64,000 bases of DNA from an uncultured Prevotella sp. (GTDB taxonomy: Bacteria; Bacteroidota; Bacteroidia; Bacteroidales; Bacteroidaceae). Each line of letters starts with the position of its first letter. Position 1 is the first letter of the stretch. The DNA lies in assembly GCA_900554695.1 (NCBI GenBank), contig USHV01000009.1, positions 1 to 64,000 on the forward strand. Reading direction: 5' to 3'. Below are positions 25,546 to 34,378 of this stretch, piece by piece. The notes beneath the pieces were generated by a model. That model ran no database searches, was not told where the DNA came from, and was given only the letters and a program-made list of their open reading frames with translations. Position numbers and translations under genes: made by a program.

Positions 25546-26472
25546 TTACTTCCGACGGCCGCGTCCGGACATGATGCGCAGCAGTCTGTTGGCACGGCAG
25601 AGGGTGTTCACGCCCATTATGTCGAGCAGAATGGCTTTCAGACGGAAACTCTTATCTACGCTCATGAAGTTTTGTCTGATGGTTGTCAGCAGCGGACGGT
25701 CGCCCGTGAGTTCGGTGGTGTATATCTGGATGTTGAGCACGTGCATGTAGTAGTCGGCCCATTCTGGCGTGTGGCGGCGCGTCTTTTCCAGCATCCTCAG
25801 GTGCGTAGCGAGCAGCTGTCGCCAGGCGTTGCCGTCGGCGTTGTTGGATATTCCTCCGCTGTTCCAGCAGTAATAGTAAGTTCCCGTGCATGTTGTGGCC
25901 GTCACACCGGCTTTCTCCAGAAGCAGGGGGAGGGTGTGCAGATCTTCGAAAATCATCTTTTCCGGGTATCTCACTTCGTCGAACATCCTGCGGCGGTATA
26001 TCTTGTTGCAGGCGTAAGCGTGGGCATAGGCACGGCATGAGAGCCAGTATTCGTCCATGTCGCGGTATTCGCAGTTTTCGAAGGTCAGCGTTTCCTCAGT
26101 GCCGTCTGCTCTCTCGCGGCTGATGGGAAACTCTATAATGTCATATTCGGGATGCTTTTCGGCCAGACCGTTCAGGTCGTGCAGCGTGCCGGGGGCTATG
26201 TAGTCGTCGGAGTCAATGAACATCAGCAGGTCGCCCCTTGACGCTTCAATGCCAGCGTTGCGTGCGCTGCTCAGTCCGCCGTTAGGCTTGTGTATCACTC
26301 TCGTGCGCTTGTCTTTTTCGGCCCATCTGTCGCACATCGCAGGACAATCGTCCGGCGAACCGTCGTCGACGAGTATTATCTCGTAATCTACGTCCTCCTG
26401 TGTGGCAATGCTGTCAACACATCTGTCGAGCGTTGCCGCAGTCTTGTAAACAGGTATTATGATGCTTATCAT
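25546..26472 (-). CDS. GT2 family glycosyltransferase
   Basis: The start was set at 26472, where the family pattern ISIIIPVYKTAATLDRCVDS begins; an upstream open frame overlaps the preceding gene and has no support. The 308-residue GT-A enzyme has DDGSPDDCP, GGLSSARNAGIEASRGD and the metal-binding IDSDDY (DxD-type). It lacks membrane segments and would act at the inner face of the membrane, adding a sugar to a glycan intermediate. It follows the methyltransferase gene by 8 bases. Confidence 0.9.
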   Translation of the reverse strand: MISIIIPVYKTAATLDRCVDSIATQEDVDYEIILVDDGSPDDCPAMCDRWAEKDKRTRVIHKPNGGLSSARNAGIEASRGDLLMFIDSDDYIAPGTLHDLNGLAEKHPEYDIIEFPISRERADGTEETLTFENCEYRDMDEYWLSCRAYAHAYACNKIYRRRMFDEVRYPEKMIFEDLHTLPLLLEKAGVTATTCTGTYYYCWNSGGISNNADGNAWRQLLATHLRMLEKTRRHTPEWADYYMHVLNIQIYTTELTGDRPLLTTIRQNFMSVDKSFRLKAILLDIMGVNTLCRANRLLRIMSGRGRRK

Positions 26473-26480
26473 TGTTTTGT

Positions 26481-27392
26481 TCAGGCTTGTTTGATGAGTT
26501 TTTTCAGTTTCATCTTCAGTGTCCATGGCAGTCCCTGCACGAAAAACTGCACAATGTTGTATTTCCAGTAAGTGGCGCTGTTCTTCAGTCCGTGCCACGG
26601 ATTGTCGGTCGAGCGTTCGTAATCCATAAGTATCGAGCACAGCTCGCGCTTGTCGCCCTTATCGTTTATAAGGCTCTGCGGCACGTCACCGGTCTTTCTT
26701 ATCACGGCCGCGACATGTCCGTTGCCAGTCAGTCCGACGGTAAGCTCGGCAAATCCGGCTATCAGTTCAGCCACGTCGTGCCGCTCCGATTTGTTCCATA
26801 TTATCATCTTTCCGTTCTCGCGGCAGATGTTATACTGATGAAATCCCTTGTAATGTTCGGTCTCCGCCTCGTTTATGTGGTGGTTGAGGTATAGGCATCC
26901 GCCCTTCTTCAGCACGTCGATGCTCTCGTATATGCTTTTCATGGGGTGGGCGGAGTGGTCGAGTGCGTTCTGTATTATCACGAGAGACACATCGTGTGCG
27001 GGATAGAATGCCGACAGATATTCAGCCATTCCGAATTCTATTCTCGGCAGTTTGCGGCGGTGGCGCGCGAGTATTCTGTTGAAGTAGCCAGCCAACGGGT
27101 CGACGTAGTGTATGTCGAGCGGTGCCAACTGTCCGTTGCGCATGATGTAGTTACCGGTAGCGTAGCTCATTCCACAGCCCACATCGAGCACTTTCGGCTT
27201 ATCCGCCTTGGCCAGGAAAGCATTGGCGTCGAACCCTTCAAGTGTTATCACGCCACCATATTTCGACCAGTTCATCATACCGTCGAATGTCCATTTCCAT
27301 CTGTACACGTTGTTCCAGAAGGCCACCTCATAAGCGATGCCGTTCATCCATCTTGTGATAATGTTCTGTTCTTTGTTCATCATTCTTGTCAA
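26481..27392 (-). CDS. class I SAM-dependent methyltransferase
   Basis: This 303-residue protein contains the SAM-binding loop KVLDVGCGMSYATG near residues 68-81, a second acidic loop (IHYVDPL), and an IIQNALDHSAHP motif at the position of motif II. The N- and C-terminal parts are basic and aromatic-rich. It is cotranscribed with a GT2 gene, so a glycan or glycan-precursor substrate is likely. The start could also be M4 or M5. It lies downstream of the promoter-bearing repeat at 27571-27630. Confidence 0.85.
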   Translation of the reverse strand: MTRMMNKEQNIITRWMNGIAYEVAFWNNVYRWKWTFDGMMNWSKYGGVITLEGFDANAFLAKADKPKVLDVGCGMSYATGNYIMRNGQLAPLDIHYVDPLAGYFNRILARHRRKLPRIEFGMAEYLSAFYPAHDVSLVIIQNALDHSAHPMKSIYESIDVLKKGGCLYLNHHINEAETEHYKGFHQYNICRENGKMIIWNKSERHDVAELIAGFAELTVGLTGNGHVAAVIRKTGDVPQSLINDKGDKRELCSILMDYERSTDNPWHGLKNSATYWKYNIVQFFVQGLPWTLKMKLKKLIKQA

Positions 27393-27534
27393 ACGAGAGT
27401 CAGGAGCCGGTCCGTCGCCCTTTTACCGTGTTTATTAAGTATGTTGTTTGGCGGCGAGTCCCGGTAGTGCCGGTGCAGTAATATAATATGTATATAGAGT
27501 GGCTGCATGCGGAAACATATTTTGTTTTGTCCTT

Positions 27535-27563
27535 CCCGAGCACAGCATGTCTTATGCAAAGAC
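27535..27563 (-). repeat. partial copy of the promoter-bearing repeat
   Basis: The 29 bases repeat the core of the neighbouring element (minus-strand GTCTTTGCATAAGACATGCT then GTGCTCGGG). The -7 box reads GTCTTTG instead of TATCTTTG, so this copy may be inactive as a promoter. Confidence 0.7.
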
Positions 27564-27570
27564 GTTGCCA

Positions 27571-27630
27571 GCGAGTGCAATGAGAGCTTGTTCTCCTATT
27601 GCCGAGCGCAGCATGTCTTATGCAAAGATA
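27571..27630 (-). repeat. promoter-bearing repeat, full copy 1
   Basis: Read on the minus strand it begins with TATCTTTGCATAAGACATGC, then TGCGCTCGGC and a CAAGCTCTCATTGCACTCGC tail. A plus-strand copy at 37669-37728 matches over nearly the same length. It would drive the methyltransferase-GT2 pair. Confidence 0.75.
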
Positions 27631-27705
27631 ATTATATTTGCTCTAAATCATTCATTCATTACAAAATAATCGACACTAAAAAGGGCTATTGAGTGTTATT
27701 TTGCA

Positions 27706-27713
27706 TATCTTTG
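27706..27713 (+). promoter_or_regulatory. candidate -7 box for the fucosyltransferase-like gene
   Basis: TATCTTTG, followed by CATTG, 84 bases upstream of the CDS. No clear -33 element is present. Confidence 0.5.
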
Positions 27714-27796
27714 CATTGATTTTTAAGCCTCCGGGAGTATTCGGGCGTGTCGTGATGATGCACGTTCCGGCTTTCGGTTAAATAAGTATCACCGTT

Positions 27797-28636
27797 ATGA
27801 ATAAAACCAGTTTGCTGTTGGTACCGGCCGGAGGACTGGCCAACAGAATGCGTGCCGTTGTGTCGGCATACAATTTGTGCCGCACCGTAGGCGGCAGAAT
27901 GCAGGTCGTTTGGTTTCGCGACTGGGCGTTGAATGCCCCGTTCCGCGACATCTTCAAACCCGTTGACAGTTCTCTCTTTGCCCTGCGTGAGGCGCGCGGA
28001 CTGGATTTTCTCGTCAACGACAGGCCGCGCCGTCGCAACTTCTGGATACCAAAGGCGTTTCAGAGTGTTGTTTTCGATGCCAGGATATACGAGCAGTTTG
28101 TCACTCCTCTGAAGCAGAAAAACTTTGATTTTGAGGCATGGCTGCGTGGCAGGCGGTGCTACATGAGCTGTTATCAGGAGTTTGGCACGTGGGATACGGC
28201 GCTTTATAAGAAGATATTCCGCCCCGTTGACGAGGTCATGGAGCGCGTTGATGCGTTCCGCAAGAGTTTTTCCGGTTACACGATAGGAATGCACATACGC
28301 CGCACCGACAATGCCGAGTCGATAGAGAAAAGCCCTACAACACTGTTTGTCGAGGCAGGACAGCGCGAGCTGAAAGAACACCCCGACCTGCGAATATTCC
28401 TCGCCACCGACAGCGAAGAGGTGAAACAGCAGATGCGTAACGTCTTCGACGACCGCATAATAACACCTTCCGACGCCGCCGAACGCGGCAATACGGCCGG
28501 CATACGCGGCGGACTTGTCGATATGTGGACGCTTTCGCTCACACGCCGCATCTACGGTTCGGCAGGCAGCAGCTTCTCAACCATGGCGTCGAGCATAGGT
28601 GGCAACGAGCTCGTTATTTTATCAGTTCAGGCATGA
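27797..28636 (+). CDS. fucosyltransferase-like glycosyltransferase
   Basis: This 279-residue protein begins with LLLVPAGGLANRMRAVVSAYNLC, the start pattern of fucosyltransferase-like GT-B folds. It contains GMHIRRTDN (near 165), the HxRRxD signature shared by alpha-1,2 and alpha-1,6 fucosyltransferase families, and later GGLVDMWTLSLTRRIYGSAGSSFSTMAS, the typical donor-site end. GDP-fucose is the likely donor but is not proven. Its last 23 bases overlap the end of the convergent licD gene. Confidence 0.65.
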   Translation: MNKTSLLLVPAGGLANRMRAVVSAYNLCRTVGGRMQVVWFRDWALNAPFRDIFKPVDSSLFALREARGLDFLVNDRPRRRNFWIPKAFQSVVFDARIYEQFVTPLKQKNFDFEAWLRGRRCYMSCYQEFGTWDTALYKKIFRPVDEVMERVDAFRKSFSGYTIGMHIRRTDNAESIEKSPTTLFVEAGQRELKEHPDLRIFLATDSEEVKQQMRNVFDDRIITPSDAAERGNTAGIRGGLVDMWTLSLTRRIYGSAGSSFSTMASSIGGNELVILSVQA

Positions 28637-29420
28637 TAAAGACCGAGTGAATCTTCTGTTTCTCTTTCGGCGGTATCTGCATGTAGTTGTTGTACAGGTC
28701 GCGCAGGTAAGCGTCGGGATTGCACGGCGCGCTGAACGTGCGGCCTTCGAATGTTATCGTGCCGAGCGGGAAGATGCTTTTCTTCAGGTGCATTATGCCG
28801 TATCCGTTGTTCACGAGCGTGTTCGACATATACGTTCCCTTCTTTCTGAACATAAAAGCCAGTTTCCACGCAAGGCTGTAAAGCGCGTATTGCGCGGCGA
28901 ACCACGGCAGTTCGGCCGCCGAGCGCAGCGAATATCTGTGCGGACTGTGCAGTATGGAGTAGCACTTTGATATGCCGCGGCCATACCGTTTCACGAATTT
29001 CTTTGAAACGTCCGGATAGTCTATGAACGGGAAAATGTCCACATAGAGTCCTTTCTCGTAGTTGGCGCTGAAGTCGTCGCCCGGTTCCACGAAGAACGAA
29101 TTGAGGTCACGCACCTTCACTATCGGCTCTTTCGTGTCCTCGCTCTGTGGTGTCTGCAACGTCAGAGAGGCAGGCAGCTCCTTCTGAGCGACGCTTTTGA
29201 ACCGCTCAAGGTCGGCAAGGCTCATGGCGATGTCGATGTCGTCGTCCCACGGAATGAATCCTCCGTGACGCACGGCACCGAGCAGCGAGCCGCCGTCGAG
29301 CCAGTAAGATATGTCGTGCTTGCGGCATATTCGGTCTATTTCTTCCAGTATGCCGAGCTGTTTCAGCTGACATTGTCTCAGCGTTCTGCGCTTGTATTCC
29401 TCGAGAAAACTATTTTTCAT
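28614..29420 (-). CDS. LicD-family phosphotransferase
   Basis: This 268-residue protein has the LicD signature ISYWLDGGSLLGAVRHGGFIPWDDDIDIAM near residues 38-67, with the metal-binding DDDID, and the C-terminal block PCNPDAYLRDLYNNYMQIPP. LicD proteins are nucleotidyltransferase-fold enzymes that attach phosphocholine from CDP-choline. The eukaryotic relatives fukutin and FKRP attach ribitol phosphate from CDP-ribitol. The gene directly upstream (26 bp) encodes a fused cytidylyltransferase-reductase like CDP-ribitol synthases, so ribitol phosphate is the better guess here. Confidence 0.88.
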   Translation of the reverse strand: MKNSFLEEYKRRTLRQCQLKQLGILEEIDRICRKHDISYWLDGGSLLGAVRHGGFIPWDDDIDIAMSLADLERFKSVAQKELPASLTLQTPQSEDTKEPIVKVRDLNSFFVEPGDDFSANYEKGLYVDIFPFIDYPDVSKKFVKRYGRGISKCYSILHSPHRYSLRSAAELPWFAAQYALYSLAWKLAFMFRKKGTYMSNTLVNNGYGIMHLKKSIFPLGTITFEGRTFSAPCNPDAYLRDLYNNYMQIPPKEKQKIHSVFIMPELIK

Positions 29421-29446
29421 TGTGACTTGTTTGTCTTTTCAGTTCA

Positions 29447-30823
29447 TCATTTGTTCTCCGGCGTGGCGCGTCTCACGTCAACCACCTGTCCCGTATAGTC
29501 AGATGCGAGCGTGCGTAGCGTGGCTTCCGCCACCTTCTCCGGCTTCAGCAGCGTGTCGTCGGGCTCTGTTCCGAAGTTCGCCAGGCGCATAGGCGTCTTC
29601 GTGCGCTCCGGGTTTATGCAGTTAATCTTTATTCCGTCGCCTTCCCATTCCTGTGCAACGGCCTGCACGAAGTTCACTATCGCTGCCTTGGTTGACGAAT
29701 ATATGCTGTAGAAAGCGCGTCCGCGGGTGTACGAGCTTGAGGTGAAGAATATGAGACGTCCGCCCGTCTGTTTCAGATAAGGATACGACTCTATCGCCAC
29801 GTTCACCGTTCCCATGTAGTTGGTACGCACGGCATTCTCTATCACGGAGTAGTCCATCGACGCCAACGGCTCCTTGTTCAGTATGCCGGCAGTGCATATC
29901 ACGAAGTCTATCTTGCCTGTCTCTGCCGCCACGTGAGCCAGAGTGTCCATCACACACTGCCTGTCGCCTATGTCCACACCGCCCATGCTGCGCGAGAATG
30001 CGAACACTATCGAGCCGCGTTCGCCCAGCATCCGCACGATGTCGGCGCCTATTCCGTAGCTTCCTCCGAACACCACGGCCACCTTGTTCTTGAAATGGCT
30101 GGCGTCGGGCATAGCCGTTCCCACCTCCGTGTTCTTCAGTTGGAACAGCTTGTCCAGCATGTATGTGTCCTCCTTATAGGTCAGTTTCATGTTGCTTTCC
30201 TCGCCGCGCACCACATATACCGGCGTCTCCGGCAAGTAGCGGCGCACAACTCCGCAGTCGTCCGTCGTGCGGAACGCCGGGTCTTTCAGTGCCAGTTCGT
30301 ATGCCTTTCTTATCACGTTGATGTCGAAAGCCTGCGGAGTCTGTCCGCGGCGGAGTCTTGAGCGGTCGGGTATGTTGCTTATGAAGTCGCCTTCCACCTC
30401 AATTATCGTGTCGGCAGACGGCACAGCCACGTCTATCGCCTCGTATTTTCCGAGCGCGTCAATCACGTCGTCGAGCACTCTCTGGCTGAGCAACGGGCGC
30501 ACCGCGTCGTGGAATATCAGGTTCACGTCTCTCTTTTCGTAAGCCCTGATAGCCGATAGGCTCGAGTCGTAGCGTTCCTTTCCGCCCTTGAGAATCTTCT
30601 TCACCTTGCGCCATTTGTTGCGCAGCACGATGTTCTCGAAGTCGGAAATGAGCATCGGGTTCGACACAATGGCAATCTCGTCAATCCTCGGATTGCGCTC
30701 AAAAACGTCGATGGTGTGTTCCACCACCATTTTTCCTGCCACCTTGTAAAATTGTTTCGGTGTCGAGATGCCGAGTCGCGTGCCAACGCCTCCGGCCAGT
30801 ATTACGGCGATATTTTGTTTCAT
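29447..30823 (-). CDS. fused IspD-like cytidylyltransferase and short-chain reductase (CDP-ribitol synthase-like)
   Basis: This 458-residue protein has two domains. Residues 1-230 are IspD/TarI-like: ILAGGVGTRLGISTPKQFYKV, then FHDAVRPLLS and DSLSAIRAYE-type blocks. Residues 245-458 form a short-chain dehydrogenase: VVFGGSYGIGADIVRML (nucleotide loop) and the catalytic YxxxK as YSSTK. Haemophilus Acs1/Bcs1 have the same order and make CDP-ribitol from ribulose 5-phosphate. A stand-alone isoprenoid IspD would lack the reductase. It is paired with licD downstream. Confidence 0.85.
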   Translation of the reverse strand: MKQNIAVILAGGVGTRLGISTPKQFYKVAGKMVVEHTIDVFERNPRIDEIAIVSNPMLISDFENIVLRNKWRKVKKILKGGKERYDSSLSAIRAYEKRDVNLIFHDAVRPLLSQRVLDDVIDALGKYEAIDVAVPSADTIIEVEGDFISNIPDRSRLRRGQTPQAFDINVIRKAYELALKDPAFRTTDDCGVVRRYLPETPVYVVRGEESNMKLTYKEDTYMLDKLFQLKNTEVGTAMPDASHFKNKVAVVFGGSYGIGADIVRMLGERGSIVFAFSRSMGGVDIGDRQCVMDTLAHVAAETGKIDFVICTAGILNKEPLASMDYSVIENAVRTNYMGTVNVAIESYPYLKQTGGRLIFFTSSSYTRGRAFYSIYSSTKAAIVNFVQAVAQEWEGDGIKINCINPERTKTPMRLANFGTEPDDTLLKPEKVAEATLRTLASDYTGQVVDVRRATPENK

Positions 30824-30892
30824 TTGTATTGTATTTTCTTTATTTTCAGTGAACAGACAAGGCTGTTTTTATGTTTATTTACATTAGCCTTT

Positions 30893-31594
30893 TTATTTGA
30901 GAAACATAAAATCAGGGTCGTCCTCCATGTTTTCAATAAAACTGTCTGATGTAGAATATATCACGGAAACACTATTGAATCTTCCCTGTTTGTCCCCATA
31001 ATGATTTATGAAAAGTGTAGCATATCCCAGGACATTGTAATCCACATTGTCAGAAATGGTAAATGTTGTTTCAAAAACGGCTTCGTCCTGAGCCAGTGCT
31101 TTAAGCTTTTCCTTATTCGATGTCGAGTTTTCCGTTTCCTTGTCTTTAAAATATTCCTTGCTTGATAACACATGATATTTTTCAGAGAGAGATTCTTTCA
31201 CTCTGTCATATGTTTCTTTCAATTTTTTAAAAGAATTACTTTCAGTATAGACTATCCCTATGACGCCAACAATGTTTTTGTCTTTTTCTGTTGGTGTTAT
31301 GAACATTTCGCAGTTCTTTATTCCTAAAGATTCTCCTTTTAGAATATGCATTTGGCTATCATCGTCTTCAACTTCATAGAACGGATCGGTTTTCCAACCG
31401 ATGGCTTCAAATATCTCCATAGTCCTTTTCATGGTCAGACCAGGTTTCAGTTTCAAACCTTCCACATCCAGAAATTTGTCTGCGTGCTTTGCTATGCTGT
31501 CTCGTGTGGCTCTCCAGTCTATGACTTTCTGAGCACAAATACATGTTGCAAATGACATCTGCAGCAAAAATATGAATAGTAATTTCTTGATCAT
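30893..31594 (-). CDS. secreted protein of unknown function
   Basis: This 233-residue protein has a Sec signal (LLFIFLLQMSFATCICAQ). The mature part has no motif I recognise; it is charged and probably an alpha/beta fold, with GLTMKRTMEIFEAIGWKTDPF and repeated DxxD acidic pairs, ending EDDPDFMFLK. The gene is visibly more AT-rich than the glycan genes on both sides, which suggests a separate origin. It has its own -7 box (TATATTTG, minus strand, 31670-31677). It lies between the GT2 gene and the CDP-ribitol synthase-like gene with gaps of 199 and 69 bp. Confidence 0.75.
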   Translation of the reverse strand: MIKKLLFIFLLQMSFATCICAQKVIDWRATRDSIAKHADKFLDVEGLKLKPGLTMKRTMEIFEAIGWKTDPFYEVEDDDSQMHILKGESLGIKNCEMFITPTEKDKNIVGVIGIVYTESNSFKKLKETYDRVKESLSEKYHVLSSKEYFKDKETENSTSNKEKLKALAQDEAVFETTFTISDNVDYNVLGYATLFINHYGDKQGRFNSVSVIYSTSDSFIENMEDDPDFMFLK

Positions 31595-31669
31595 AGCAGA
31601 TTGTGTTTATAGAGTTTATGTTGCATAAATGTTTGTACTGCGTTTTTTCCGGATGCAGATAACATAATG

Positions 31670-31677
31670 CAAATATA
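31670..31677 (-). promoter_or_regulatory. candidate -7 box for the secreted unknown protein
   Basis: Minus-strand TATATTTG, about 75 bases upstream of the CDS at 31594. The -33 element is not convincing. Confidence 0.45.
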
Positions 31678-31793
31678 GACAAAAACTTCGAGTTTACGCC
31701 CCGCCATGCTGAAAAAGTGGTGACTGCGGAGGTAATACGAGACAATAATGTCTGCCGCGGACAATGTTGTCGCCGCACGGCGTGCCCCGAACC

Positions 31794-32756
31794 TCACAGG
31801 TCGAACTGCGAGCATCGGTAAGCAAATATCATCGGCCAGCAGAAGCCGCGCACCATTCCCATTATTCCGTTGGTCTTCGTCGCGTTGGGATATATGTCGC
31901 GGCGGTGCTTCATACATATCGTGCAGAGGCGCAGCATGGCCAGAGGACTGCGGCTGAGCATCAGTCTTGCCATGGTGTGATGAATATGGAAGCGAGGGCC
32001 GCGCGTGTTTTCGAGAATGTGCGAGTAGAGCCGTTGCCACGCCGGTTTGCGCTGCAGGCGGCGGAAATGAGCATATCCGAGCACGTAAGGCTGCCACGTG
32101 GGCCGGCTCTTCGGTGCAGGGTTCACGCTCAGACTCTGCAACAGCGCCGCCTCCTGAGGATGCGACCGGTGCCAGTTGAGCGGTTTGCCGATGTGCGTTA
32201 TTGCCTTTTCGCCGTGAAAAAAAGCGTTCAGTCCCAGGCTCCAGTCGTAGTAAATGCCGTCCATCCACACATCGTCGCGCTGCACGAAGTCGCGCCTCAG
32301 AAGCATGGTGTGGCCCGCAAAACCTCCGAACATCAGAGCCTCGAGCGAGCAGCGCGGGCTCACCGTGTGTGCACCTTCAAGCGTAGTGCCGCGCAGATGG
32401 TCGGAGTAGCAGATGTTGTATTGTCCTATCGCCTCCACCTGACGCTCTATCTTGTCCGGCATCCACACGTCGTCCTGGTCGGATATAGCCACGAAATCGG
32501 CCGTTGCCTTCATCACCGCGCTCCTGAAGTTGCGGTTGAACCCCAGGTTATGCTCGTTCACAATCACCCTCACACGGCCGTCGCGGGCAGCGTAAGAGCG
32601 GAGTATCGCCACGGTGCTGTCCGTCGAACAGTCGTCCTGCACTATTATCTCGCTTATGGGATAGGTCTGTCGCAGTATGGAGTCGAGCTGTTCGCGCAGG
32701 AACTTCTCGCCGTTATAGGTGCACATCACCACCGCCACCGTCTTGCCTTCAGTCAT
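31794..32756 (-). CDS. GT2 family glycosyltransferase (rhamnosyltransferase-like)
   Basis: The start is the ATG at 32756, giving 320 residues that begin TVAVVMCTYNGEKFLREQLDSI. Further motifs are QDDCSTDST, FNRNFRSAVMKATADFVAISDQDDVW (metal site DQDD) and YDWSLGLNAFF. The DQDDVW form is typical of rhamnosyl- and related transferases of O-antigen clusters. An open frame continues upstream to 33458, but that part is the flippase gene read in another frame. It follows the flippase stop by 5 bases. Confidence 0.9.
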   Translation of the reverse strand: MTEGKTVAVVMCTYNGEKFLREQLDSILRQTYPISEIIVQDDCSTDSTVAILRSYAARDGRVRVIVNEHNLGFNRNFRSAVMKATADFVAISDQDDVWMPDKIERQVEAIGQYNICYSDHLRGTTLEGAHTVSPRCSLEALMFGGFAGHTMLLRRDFVQRDDVWMDGIYYDWSLGLNAFFHGEKAITHIGKPLNWHRSHPQEAALLQSLSVNPAPKSRPTWQPYVLGYAHFRRLQRKPAWQRLYSHILENTRGPRFHIHHTMARLMLSRSPLAMLRLCTICMKHRRDIYPNATKTNGIMGMVRGFCWPMIFAYRCSQFDL

Positions 32757-32761
32757 GTTGT

Positions 32762-34210
32762 TCAGTGTTTTTTCCTTATTCTTGACATTATGAACGACAT
32801 ACATTCGTCCAGTATCTTCACTCTCGCAATCTTCATCACGGCGTAGTATATCACCACGGCCAGCACTATGCGCACCACGAGCAGCAGCCACAGACTGCTT
32901 ATGGGCGACGTAACCACATAGACCAGCGCCATCACTCCGCCCGCCGCAAGCGCGAAAGGCACGGTGTCGCGCAGGAACATCAGGACGCCGTAGCCCGAAA
33001 GCCGGCGCACGAAGAAGAGCCACACGAACAGCCACGCCACGTTGAGGCACACATAGCCTATGACCATCGCACGTATGCCTAACGGCCAGATGAGCAGCAT
33101 GAGCACTATGAGCGCCACGCCGAGCGAGAACGTGCACCAGAAGAACGTGCCCGAACGGCCCTTGCTTATAATCATGTTGGACAGCAGAGTGGACAGCGGA
33201 ACCACCGCGCCGCTGATGCAAAGAATCTGTATGAGATAGACACTGGGCAGCCATTTCTCGGTTATTGCCAACACGATGAACTCGCGCGCCACCATTCCGA
33301 AGCCCAACAACAGCGGGAAGGATATGAACGCCGTGAAGCGCATCATCTTGCGGAAGGCGTTCATCTGACGCTCGCGCTCGTTGTCGAGATCCACGAGCAC
33401 CGGCTGCGCCACCTGCGCCACCATGCTCTGAACGAGCGAGTAGCACTTGGTGTTCCACTGATAAGCCTGATTATATACGCCCGTGTCGCGCGGCGTGAAG
33501 TAGTGGCCCAGCAGAATGTTGAGCACGTTGTTGTTGACGTGGGTCATGATTGTGGTGGCCAGAATCTTGAACGAGAAGCGGAACATACGCCTCACCGGAG
33601 CGAAGCTGATGCCGCGCAGCGACGGCCGCCACGGCGAGTAGTGCCACTGCATGAACGTGTTTATCGACACATAGACCAGTCCCTGCGTGGCCAGCGACCA
33701 GTAGGCCATGCCCTGCCACGCCATCACCGAGCCCACGATGCTCGACGCCAGCACGGCCGTCATGGCCGCCTTTGCCTGCTGTTTGGCCTGCAGACGCTTG
33801 AAGAGATAGGCCGACTGAGCCGTGCCCAGCGACGCTATGACTATGCTCAGGAAGGCATAGCGACAGAGCGGCACCACGTCGGGCGAGTTGTAGTAGCGTC
33901 CTATGAGCGGCGCGCAGAAGAAGAGCACGAGATACATGGTCGTGCCCACTATGATGTTGAACCAGAACACCGAGTTGTAGTCGCTGTCCTTAGGGTCGTG
34001 CAGATTGGTGAGGGCTGTTCGGAAACCGCTGTCCTGCAGTGCCGTGGCCACGAGCGAGAACACGCTTATCATGGCCATCATGCCGTAGTCGGACTGCGAG
34101 AGCAGACGTCCGAGAATGATGCCGAACACCACGCCCACAATCTGTTGCACGCCGTTGTTCATGCTTCCCCAGAACAGTCCCTTTGCCGTTTTTTCTTTCA
34201 GTGATTCCAT
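32762..34210 (-). CDS. Wzx-type polysaccharide flippase
   Basis: This 482-residue protein has about 12-14 hydrophobic segments and starts SLKEKTAKGLFWGSMNNGVQQIVGVVFGIILGRLLSQSDYGM, the classic N-terminus of oligosaccharide flippases. It would turn undecaprenyl-linked repeat units across the inner membrane. The length is typical. It is first in a two-gene unit with the GT2 enzyme and has a textbook promoter at 34267-34297. No Wzy polymerase or Wzz chain-length protein is evident in the window. Confidence 0.92.
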   Translation of the reverse strand: MESLKEKTAKGLFWGSMNNGVQQIVGVVFGIILGRLLSQSDYGMMAMISVFSLVATALQDSGFRTALTNLHDPKDSDYNSVFWFNIIVGTTMYLVLFFCAPLIGRYYNSPDVVPLCRYAFLSIVIASLGTAQSAYLFKRLQAKQQAKAAMTAVLASSIVGSVMAWQGMAYWSLATQGLVYVSINTFMQWHYSPWRPSLRGISFAPVRRMFRFSFKILATTIMTHVNNNVLNILLGHYFTPRDTGVYNQAYQWNTKCYSLVQSMVAQVAQPVLVDLDNERERQMNAFRKMMRFTAFISFPLLLGFGMVAREFIVLAITEKWLPSVYLIQILCISGAVVPLSTLLSNMIISKGRSGTFFWCTFSLGVALIVLMLLIWPLGIRAMVIGYVCLNVAWLFVWLFFVRRLSGYGVLMFLRDTVPFALAAGGVMALVYVVTSPISSLWLLLVVRIVLAVVIYYAVMKIARVKILDECMSFIMSRIRKKH

Positions 34211-34266
34211 ACTGTCAGTTCAGGATTATGCCGGTTTCGCCATATAACAGATGTCCGAAACCAACG

Positions 34267-34297
34267 CAAAAGTACTGCTTATCGGCTAATAATCAAA
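34267..34297 (-). promoter_or_regulatory. flippase operon promoter
   Basis: On the minus strand TTTG (34297-34294), exactly 19 bases, then TACTTTTG (34274-34267), a full consensus match 57 bases before the flippase ATG. Confidence 0.8.
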
Positions 34298-34364
34298 GAA
34301 AAACGCCGAAATATTTTCCTTTCGCCGCCGCTCCGCAGGCACTCCAGCACCGTCTCCCGCGCTT

Positions 34365-34378
34365 TGCATGAATATGCA
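34365..34378. promoter_or_regulatory. ARG-box-like palindrome
   Basis: TGCATGAATATGCA has a perfect 5-bp inverted repeat TGCAT/ATGCA across four bases. It lies upstream of the flippase promoter. Confidence 0.4.

Larger units (their letters stand above)
27393..27796. other. divergent intergenic region with promoter repeats
   Basis: No CDS is present. On the minus strand the region holds one full copy (27571-27630) and one partial copy (27535-27563) of a repeat that starts at a -7 box. On the plus strand it holds a TATCTTTG box at 27706-27713 for the fucosyltransferase-like gene. Confidence 0.7.

Noticed and set aside
29447..30120. stand-alone isoprenoid ispD
   Set aside because: The cytidylyltransferase domain is fused to a complete short-chain reductase domain and paired with licD, which fits CDP-ribitol synthesis better.
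32757..33458. N-terminal extension of the GT2 gene at 31794-32756
   Set aside because: This part lies in another frame of the flippase gene, is Ala/Arg/His-rich without family similarity, and the GT2 domain begins normally at 32756.
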